NCBI GenBank assembly: GCA_949987565.1
Contig: OX465110.1
Location: 16,222,394-16,286,393, forward strand
Length of the DNA: 64,000 nucleotides
Direction: 5' to 3'
Source of the DNA: Luidia sarsii
Lineage: Eukaryota > Echinodermata > Asteroidea > Paxillosida > Luidiidae
The position numbers and the translations under genes were made by a program. Below are positions 1-10,100 of the stretch, piece by piece; within the stretch, counting starts at the first letter, position 1; every line of letters begins with the position of its first letter. The notes beneath the pieces were generated by a model. The model had not been told where the DNA came from. It made no database searches and was given only the letters and a program-made list of their open reading frames with translations.

Positions 1-269
1 ATGTACATGTACTATAATGTATTATGTCCCAACCAAAATTTGCTCTATGATTATTCATGATTTATGTTACGCATGCCAGTTTAATATAATTTTATGATAA
101 TAATAATATGAAAAATATCATTTTTAGGTCGTTTTTTTTAGGCTAGAGCAAACTTGCTCTATGTTTGACTTTGAGCACACCAATCAAATTCCAACAGCCA
201 ACCCCCGCCAAAAAATAAAATTGTGGACTATATTAAAAATGATTTAAATCTTCTGATTCTGAAGTTAGA

Positions 270-459
270 TACAAAATCTGTTGCAAACTGCTCACTGACT
301 AAAATGATCTGCACTACATACATGTACATCTCAAAAGTGAGAGGGCCAGACGTGTCGTCGATCCAAGCTGGACCTTTGCCTTTGGCTTTATTTGCAAAGG
401 TGCTTGCCATCATAGCTTGGATCGAAACGTCACTCGTCAGGCCCTCTAAACTTTTGACA
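270..459. repeat. Family A foldback element, copy 1
   Basis: The flank motif GCAAACTGCTCACTGACTAAA is followed by a GAGGGCC..GACG arm, a centre around CAAAGGTGC, and the mirror arm ending GTCAGGCCCTCTAAAC. It is a diverged palindromic copy of the family whose core is GGATCGAAACGTCAGGCCC. Confidence 0.7.
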
Positions 460-589
460 CTATAATTATATTTGTAATCAAAATTGATAATACGTACCAG
501 CTTTACTCTTTCTCCGTTGTTTCTCATCCGTGTCCTATTTACTCTCTTCCCCCTTCCTTCGTGTACATGTATCTGTTTTGTCCTTGTCA

Positions 590-692
590 CTCTGCCTTTG
601 AGAAAGGTCCTGCTAGGATCGAAACGTCAGGCCCACTAAATTTTATGATTTGCATTTTGGTAATTTTAGTCAGAAAGCAGTTTGCAACATTT
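590..692. repeat. Family A half element, copy 2
   Basis: One arm only: CTCTGCCTTTGAGAAAGG, then the core GGATCGAAACGTCAGGCCC, then the CACTAAATTTT end and the conserved flank TTTAGTCAGAAAGCAGTTTG. Confidence 0.75.
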
Positions 693-970
693 GTATATAT
701 CAATATTAATAATTTTCAATTCTGACAACTGTACGGAGCAAGCCCTTACAAAATAATGTGTTATATTTCTTTTTCACAATGTTCATTATATTAAGGAAGA
801 AATTCTGTAAAATGATTTTAGGTTCTTTTTGGCCGCAGGCAACGCGCCATGACACATCACTGCATTATTCATAGAAAGTCAGTGACGCGCGTGATATACT
901 GTGTGGCTAATCACGCTTTCGGTTGTCACACTGCCATTATGCTGCAAGTGGCTGCAAAAAGTTGAATTAG

Positions 971-978
971 TGACGTCA
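971..978 (+). promoter_or_regulatory. Perfect cAMP response element (TGACGTCA)
   Basis: The palindrome TGACGTCA lies 181 bp upstream of the CDYL start codon, in a local rise of GC content. Seen directly; its use as a CREB/ATF site is inference from position. Confidence 0.5.
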
Positions 979-1158
979 TAGTCGGAGACCCTGCCGGTCA
1001 GTTCCGCTGCCATTAACGAAGAATGGTTCGGGGTACCGATCGGAAAAACCAGAAGAAAAAAATTAGACTGGCACATATGTCACATCGCCGTGCCAGATTA
1101 TTATTATGTTCCTCTGAGACAATTCAATCGATGTGCAACGTTTATTTATGACATAATC

Positions 1159-1191
1159 ATGGCGCGTTCCGGGGATAATGATGACTTTGAA
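1159..1191 (+). CDS. CDYL: CDYL coding exon 1 (33 nt)
   Basis: It starts ATGGCGCG in good Kozak context (atcATGG), encodes MARSGDNDDFE, and ends at the donor GTGAGT in phase 0. It supplies the first residue of the chromodomain aromatic cage (F10). It is too short for ORF finding and was assigned from the missing start of the domain in exon 2. Confidence 0.8.
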
Positions 1192-4100
1192 GTGAGTATC
1201 CCGATTTCTCATTTTTTGGAGTTTTGCTGGGTATTTCATGTGGCGCAGGGGGGAATGCGTGACTCAAAAACCATCTTTTACTTTCCCTCGTATTTCTTCT
1301 GTATTTTTTCTTTGTCGTCTGCACTGCTGGAGTGCTGGTTCTTTTTGTTTGCCTCGTCATGTTTGTTCCTTGCAACTTGAAAGTGTCAAATTCATCCAAC
1401 CATTGAGAATTGTATATTTCTTCGATTTCTTTTATTTTGATAGACGGTCTATATGTTATGGTACACCCGCCGTACAATGACTATGACACCTCAAAAATAT
1501 TCTCTTACAACTTGTCTTACTCTTAATCTTCTTACTCAGTCTTTCTCAGTAGTCCGAGTAACTTGGACCCGACAAGTTACCCTTTTTGTATCGCAATTTG
1601 GAATTTGGAGGGTCGGGTGACTGTAGTCGAAATTTGGAATTTGCGATACAAAAAGGGTGACTTGTCAGGTCCAAGTTACTCGGACTAGTCTTAGTTGATT
1701 ACGGAGCCATTTCTGAATGGGGAGAGATGTTAAATTCAAACAAAAGAAATAGTACCTGAACTCCTGATGTTGTACTTGTTAATGTTGTACAACCACAGCA
1801 AAAACACAAACATTCAAAACAAGTCAAATGTCCCGGTTTAGCATTAGAAATAGGCGCTCTGCTTTTGAAACATCAACTGATATTTTTGTATTATGAGCTA
1901 AACCAGTTCATCTTAAATTTCATCAGCGTACGTGTTTACAAAGTCCATAGACTGAGGATAGAGCATGCTTACCGTAGTCCAAATAACTTGGACCTTTACA
2001 ATTGCCCCTTTTTTTTATTTGTGGGGTTGGATGATAGGTTTCGGTCGGGGGTAGTCGAAAATGTTAACGGAAGGTGTTTCCTTGCTGAAAAGTTTGTACC
2101 CTACTATCACCTGACCCCTCAATTTATAAAAGGACAATTGTAAGGGTCCAAGTTACTCGGACTAGTGTTTACTCTGCAAATTGTGCTCATGGGAAGACTA
2201 GGCCGGCAATTTCTTCAATCAGCACTTTGTTGTCGAAGGCTATATCACTTTACCAGTTACCACTGTAATTTGATGTTGATGTTTTAAAGATTGTTAGCAT
2301 TAAGAATAATTTCTTATTCAACATCTTAAACAAAATAAATGGCTTGGCGTTTTTTTTATTCACTTGGTCGGTGCCAATGTCACAGAATGGCATTCTGGCA
2401 CCTGTTTGGCCAGTTTGGCTGTTCCATGTTATTTCCTGAAGTGAAACTGGCATGAATGATAATGTTCATGAAATATCATTTTACAGCTAAATTACAAATT
2501 GATTTAAGCTTTTGGTTTGAATCTACTTCTATAGTAATAACTTGATGCAACTCCATCTGATGAATGTTCACTCATTCATGTGACTATATTTTAAAAAGTG
2601 GACATTATTATGACCACTTCATACACACACTGGGGTAAGTTTCTCTCCAGTTGAAGGGAGTGAGCCTTTCAAACTCAACAGCCCCGACCAACAGAATTGG
2701 TAGTAATATACTACTTACCGTACTAGGCATGTTCAAGTGTAGTAGATATCGCATCTTGATTTCAAGTCAAGAATGAAGCAATGATTTGGATACAGATACT
2801 GTGTTATGACTTATCAATGGTCTGACTTGTTGGTTGTTTTTTATTTTGTAGGTGGCCAAGATCATCAAACAGCGGAGGAACTACCGAGGACGGTTGGAAT
2901 ATCTGGTCCGCTGGAAGAACTATAGCAGTGAGGAAGACACGTGGGAACCAGTGGAGAACCTCCGTAACTGCATGGACCTCCTGGACGCCTTCCACGATTG
3001 TCTGATGCAGGAGAAGGGCCCCTTTGCCAAGAGCTCCCCTCCCCAGAAGCGGACGCAGCAGCAACACAGGCAGGGTCATCTCACCAAAAGGTCCCGGGGT
3101 GCCAAGACGCAGTCCCGAGTCAAAGAGGAGACGCACTATGCGCACGCGGCACACGGCCACGCCCACGACCACGCCGCCAACAACAAGCGATGCTTCCCGA
3201 TCCGGGACGAGCTGAAGGTGGTCATCAAGAAGGAGCGAGCCTACCTCAACGGCGGCTTGCCCCTGGCCGCCGCCGAGGCGTCGCTGTCCTCGCCGTCCTC
3301 GTTTGTCTCGTCCACGGACTCGGCCTCGTCGGTCGGCAGCGGGGGCGGCGGCGCGCAGGCCGCGAGGAAGGTGAACCGGTCCCGCTCCATGTCGTGCGTC
3401 AGCCAGGACCTGGCCAAGTTGCCGGTCATCAACGGCGGCGACGGCGGCTTCCAGGACACTCCGGCCAAGCGGCGCCGGGTCCAGAGCCTCCTGATAGAGG
3501 ACAGCAAGACCCTGGGCACAGGTAGTCACTGTCAGCCGGTCGGAGAGAGAGAGAAGGGGTCTGCGTATTCGTATCCGCCGCATGACCTCGACAAGCTCGG
3601 TGGCCGAGTGGATAGGACCTCTGCACTTAGAAACCAGGGGACGATTTCGCTACTGCTTTGCGATCACCGCAAATGCAAAAATCGATAGCTAAGTCTGAAA
3701 TCCATCTCAACTTAGCGGTGCACCAATCGCTAAGTTGCGATGGAGCCCAGACATAGCGATCGATGTTGGCGTTTGCGATGATCGCAAAGCGTCAGTGAAA
3801 TCATCCCCTGGACCCAATTTCATAGAGCTGCTTAAGCACCAGAATTGGCTTTAAAGATCACCTTGCCAACCCAAACTTCACTTGGGTTTCATGCTGAGTG
3901 AAGAATAGTGGAATACAAGTCAGAAGCAATTGCCATCGCATCCTAATGTGCTTTGTAATCCCGTTTACATGGGGAAGATTGTTCACGCTTAGCAGATTTT
4001 CACGCTTAAGCGGCTCTATGAAATTGGCCCCAGGAGTTATATCTCACTCAAGCTGCCCGTATTTTTTTTCCTGCAGGCAAAACACTGAGCATGTGTCGCT

Positions 4101-7100
4101 ACTTGCTAATTTGAAATCGAGTAGGGAAAACCTTTGCGTTTTCACCGACGTCAAGGTTTCCCCCCGCATGTTAAACGATGAGGCCAGAAGCAGCCCACCT
4201 CACACTTTTCTTGAGCCACATTGGCTACTTGTCTCCAAGACTTGCTCCCTCAGGGGTCAAAATCATGCTTGAAAAAAAATGGGCACAGAAACAATAGCAC
4301 CTTAGCACGTGCAAATGGCTGTTGGGGCTGTTTCCTTGCACGATTCTTCGTGAACATAATCATAAAATTACACAGTTTATACTCCAATCTGTGACCTACG
4401 TGGCCTACTGTGAGTGACCCGTAGAACTTCAGCATACCTGTAGCACATCCACAATATATACCACAATCCATTTATTGAACAAATGAATGCAGTGCCAACA
4501 TATTAGGATCGACATATATAGTAGTCCTCACCCGCTTCCTTACTGCCAGCAGGGATGGAAGATGGAAGGATGATGGATGGCTCAGTTGTTTTATAGTTGT
4601 AAGGCTACATTGGATTCACCCGTACAGAGGGCTGCGCGTGAGAGAACATTTTTCACCAAACGCCCAGTGTAACTTACAACCACAGGATGAAGAACATTTC
4701 ATGGTATAGGTCGGACCTTTGGAGCTGGTGAACCCCCATCTCCTGCACCACTGGGCCGTCTGTGACTGCGAGTCAGTGTGACTCACAGAATAGCCACTGC
4801 CAGTCACTTCACATCAAGGAGATGGACTTTCCCTTTTAAGCCGAGTTATGGTGGATATTCAGGCATTGCTGTATCAGCCGAAACTCTCTTGGCAATGCGG
4901 AGAGAGACCCTCACCTTTTTACAGTGCGAGTGTCTGGATAGTTTTAGGATAACAAGAATTGTATTGAGACCTTATACATGGTATCACTGCCTGTATAGTT
5001 TTGCATTCTGTAGATCAGTAAGCAGTTTTGCAATTTGTGTATCGTGACTTTGTTTTTTGCCAGATAAGTCATTGGACAAGCACACCACTCCGCCCAGCAC
5101 CCCGACCAGCAGCGAGACCCAGCTGACCCTGACTCCCCTGCTCACCCCCGTCGTCAAGCTCCACGACTGCCAGTTCGGCAGCCACTTCAAGCTGCCCTCC
5201 CCCAAGTCCCTCCTGTCCACGGAGAAGTTTCTGCGCTCCAAGCTGCAGCCCAAGGACAGCGACATCGCCGACCGGTTCGCCGAGAACTTTGCCCTGCGCC
5301 GCTTCTCGCAGTCCAGCATGAGCAGTGAGGACCTAGAAGAGACGGAGAGGTGGGTGCTAATAAGTACTGCACATCTACCACGGTAATCACATCAGTGCGA
5401 GTGTGTGGATAGTTCTAGGATAAGTGAAGAATTGTCAGGGGTTTTTTGTGGGGGGTTGGCAGGACCTCTCTCAAAGGCGTTGAGCAGACAGCTTTTCTCG
5501 CTCTGCCTTTAAGAAAGGTCCTGGTAGGATCGAAACCTTGCCTTTTGGTCATTTTGGTCACTGAGCAGAAAGTATTTCTCATTCTAAACATTCTAAACAT
5601 CCTAAACAGGGTTCTGCCTGTGCCATTAATAATGCCCCCGGTCAGGAACGAATGGGACTCACAATAATTCAACTAGCACAAGCTGCTATATGGCGTCTTG
5701 CTGACAGGCATCAAATATTAATTCAAAATGCATATTTGTCCATTAGTTACAAATTGGTACACAAGTGACATTAATTATGTTTGTATACAGTACTTTCTTG
5801 GGTTATTTTTTTTATTCTGAAAATGAAAGAACCTTTCAAGGTTTAAAACTCAGGAGCTTTGAGGGCAATGAACCTGAACCCATGCCAGCGCGTTACCCCT
5901 GCCCCCCCCCCCCCCTGCCCGGCATGAAAGGAATGCGGCCTATTATCTATACCTATACTGCAAACATGCCTTTGAATGAAAGGCTGAAGCCAAAACTGCA
6001 CTTTTTACACCCATGATGAGCAAAATAAAGACGAGTCTGAAATCAATGCTTCAGATTTAGAGTCAATCCACAGAGGATAGTTCTTGCTTACAGAAGTTAA
6101 AGCACTTACGGTAGCTGTAACATTCCATCAGAATGATCTAATTAACCTAGCTTGTCTTATCTCTGTATCAAGGCCCATACATCTAGCTATGGCTGGCATT
6201 CACCAGTCACCATCCTGACTGCCAATCACCCTGAAAAACAACGGCAAAGATTCACACAGGACTTAACCCATATCCGCCGGAATGGTCACAGCACATACCA
6301 AACAGTGTTTGTCCCTATCACACTAAAAAGTCCCTATCACACTAAAAAAAAAAAAAAAAAAAAATGTGCATTACAAGAGAAAATTGTCAATGACAGCTTT
6401 TCCAAAACATAAAACCAAAACAAACTATATACCAGTAGGAAGAATATGAAATTTTGTTTATTTTTATACAAGAAAATCTAAAAGATCTTAAACCATATCG
6501 ACAGAATAGTGAATGGGATAACACCATCATTTTTCACAAACCTAAAATAGACCATGAAATATCACGTGGTTTGGCGTTTGTGGCTTTTTCTGCATCGTAC
6601 GGGAAATCCGGTAACTCAGCGGATATGGGTTAATGTGGTATACGGTCTCTTCTTTTTTTGTGTTGCAGGAGGTTCAGCTTACGGCAGTGCGATAACGTGT
6701 CCAAGTATAAGGAGATTGTGGTGAAGAAGCACAGTCTGTTCACCCAGGTCTGGTTCTTCACCAATTCACCCTCCAGGAATTACCTCAACATCAAGGTAAA
6801 GCCAGAAATCACGGCCAGGCCAGCTTGAATTTGTCTGCGGAATTTTGATTCGGGTCCCGTTTGGATCGGACGGCTCTCGGAACACAGCGCTGCCTTTGTT
6901 CAGAGAGTTGTCATGCACAGCCCCTACTTTAGACCAACGGTTGCCCGCCACAGTAGTTGAAGCCCCAGCCGTTGATTTGGTCATGGCTCCATTTGAAGTT
7001 GCTTCCCCACAGAAATTTTGGCTTCATCTTGCTTGACTTTCACATGGTGTATTTGTGACAAATATTCGATCCTAATCCGTACCGGTAAAGGTCACCGACC

Positions 7101-10100
7101 AATTTCAATTCAGTCATATTTCATTCTGCCTCATTCTGCTTCTGGGAATCAGCTCAGAGAACTTTGATGAAATTGTTTGGGTGAAGTTGGGTGAGATTCA
7201 CCACTGGGCAAGTAAGGGCAACGATTGAACAAGCAACTGGTCCTGCTCTTGGCAAGGCTCGATTTACCCCCAAAACATTGGCATGCACTGGTGCATGTAG
7301 ACCCCAAAAATCTACGTGCACCAGGAAAAACCTTCATGCACCATACTTTTGCAAATACGTGTGGCGCATATTTCTGCATGCAGCAATTAATCATTTAAGC
7401 CAAAGATAAGGTTACGTCAGGTGACTATTAAAATGTTAAGGTCTTTCCCCAGAATATAGAGCGCCTGAGGGTATTAAACTAAAATCTTGCCGATATAATA
7501 AAGTAAACTTACAAGAATCATACTCGGTTGCATGCGAGTGTCATTCTTTTGTGTTAAAGATAAAGAATTAATGGTGAAGTAACTTACTTCAACATTAATT
7601 CTATTGCCTATCTTTAACGTTGAATTATCTTGAACGTTCTATTATGTTCATCGTTGAATTTCATCAACGGGCTCTGGCTTGCTGTAGTATTCTGGTGGTT
7701 AAAAATTACATGCACATCATACATGCTAAAAAAGAAGAAGAAGCTACGTGCACAAGCAAAAATCCACATGCACTGGTGCATGCGTTCACCCGGGTAAATC
7801 GAGCCCTGGCTCTTGGTATTGCCAACTACCCTGTAGGCGTTGCAAGAGCTGACCGACGTTCTGGAGAAGTCGGCCAAGGACGAGACCCGACTGCTGCTTC
7901 TGACGGGCTCTGGCAACGTCTTCTGCTCAGGCATTGACCTGGAGAACTTGGTCATAGCGGAGCAGAGGAAGAAGTACGCCAAGAACTTGGCAGAGGCTCT
8001 CAGGTAAGACCATTGTGATTTGGAGAGTCCGCCCATCTACTGGGATCGGGATCGCTTTGCATTCAGGCTTTTCACACTTGAGGCATTGCACATGAACTAA
8101 GTTCACTCAAAATCGCAGACTATCAAACAATGTACAGTATCTATTCTACACTTGAAGTAGCATCTAGTGTTCAATGATCTCTTGTAGCATTTGTACGATA
8201 TCTCTCTCTCTCTCTCTTAATCTAATCTCTGACCCTTTTGTAAAGGAAGAAACATTTCAAATGAGATTTGAAAGTTTTCATGGTGAGAATAGCAGGAGTA
8301 ATAGGTTTGCGGTGACACCATGTAAATTCTCTCTTGTGAGTATGTGTGGTTTTGAAAAGGACCGGAGGAACTCGACGTTTTGAACAGTGTACTCTGAATC
8401 CAGCAGTCTCCTGAAGACGAACATAGTACACTGTTCAAAACGTCGAGTTCCTCCGGTTCTTTTCAGAACCACACATCACAAGAGAGAATTTACATGGTGT
8501 CACTGCAAACATATTACTCAAGAAACATTTCTATATGTGACCCGGCACAGCATTATGGGGAATAACGCCCACTTTTGAGATTTTGATATTTTCTAATGAT
8601 GTGAAAGAGTATATCATTAGCTTTCAAATGATATCAAAATTATTTCCGTGCGGTAAAGATTGATAAAGTTACAGCGCGAGAAAGACGCCGAGGCGAAGCC
8701 GTGTAACGGAAAACACTTTTCGAGAAAAACAGCGTTGAAGTTTGCGGTCCGAACGCGGAGCTTAGTCAGTAAGTGTAGCGCGCGTACGCGCTAAATAAAG
8801 TGTTACAGAAATCAAAACCCCTTGGCAAGGGAATGTTGTGGATTGTGTTTGGATTTTGAATTCAGCATAATTATTACCGTAACCACTTTCCAAAGGGGCC
8901 TCTGAATTTGGAGCGTCGTCGATGTTACTACGGCCAGGACCCTCCAACTCCGGGCAGCACTATTGTCTGAGTTTCAAACAAGTACGCTTTCCAGCCTAGA
9001 ACAAAACTGTACGAAGCATTACAAAGCTCGCCACATGTATCAGGGTGGGTTTTTTTTAAAGCCATTTTATGCAAGGTAATGATCAACGACTCTCCTGATT
9101 AAAAAGGCAGGTTACCACATGAAATCTGTCTTAATTCCATGCGAAGATGATGTTCTTTAAATTGTGATGAGAACCCGTTTGTTCTTTTTCCCTCCCCATC
9201 AGGGTTTTCATCAATGCGTTGATCGCCTTTCCCAAGGTGATCGTGGCAGCCGTCAACGGGCGGGCCGTGGGGCTGGGCGCTGCCATCCTGCCCCTCTGTG
9301 ACATTGTCTACAGCAGCGACAAGGCCGAGTTCCACCTGCCCTACACCGCACTGGGCCAGACGCCCGAGGCCTGCTCCTCCTTCACATTCCCCAATGCCAT
9401 GGGACTTCCCGTGGTGAGTCCACCAATAGCAAAAGTGGGAGGGGGGGGGGGGCTTACAGGAACTGCATAGAACTGCTTTACCTCTTTGCATCGGCTACTC
9501 CCAATTTGAAGCATTCGTGGTGTTGCTCTGACACCATAACTGTTGTCTTAACTTTAACCCTCAAAGAGCCAGTTCTTAATCTTAGTTTTAATCTTGAATC
9601 TTAATTTTAGTTTTGAATGGAAATTTGTATCAATATAATATGCAATGATTGTATCCGATGAAGTTGCTGTTGTTACGAAAGCTTAAGTGCTATCTTCCTA
9701 ACTGGTTAGACCTTGTGGTGTTGCTCTGACACCAAATGTTGTCTTAACTTCAACCCTCCAAGAGCCAGATTATTTTAGTCTTAATTTTAATCTTAATTTA
9801 ATTTTAATCAATATAATATGCAATGATTATATCCAATAAAGTTGCTGTTGTTATGAAAGCTTATTAAATGCTATCTTCCTAACTGACTTTGAAAAGACGG
9901 ACCGTCGCTCTGTGTGGGGTTAGAAGTGTGACCTCGCTTGCTTGCGTGCTTGCTTGCTTTCAGGCGTGCGACCTCTTGTACAGCGGCCGAAGGATGACGG
10001 CCTTGGAGGCGTGTGCCTCAGGCCTGGTCTCCCAGGTCTTCTGGCCGGCCAGCTTCATGAGAGAGGTCATCCCCAGGGTCAAGATCATCGCCAGCAACTC

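Larger units (their letters stand above)
1..1158. other. 5' flank of the CDYL-like gene
   Basis: No coding exon is visible here. The stretch holds two copies of the abundant foldback repeat (family A) and AT-rich single-copy DNA. From about 820 it becomes less AT-rich and contains a perfect CRE, consistent with the proximal promoter of the gene starting at 1159. Confidence 0.6.

Noticed and set aside
2804..3583. 259-residue minus-strand frame
   Set aside because: Antisense shadow of CDYL exon 2, open because of high GC.
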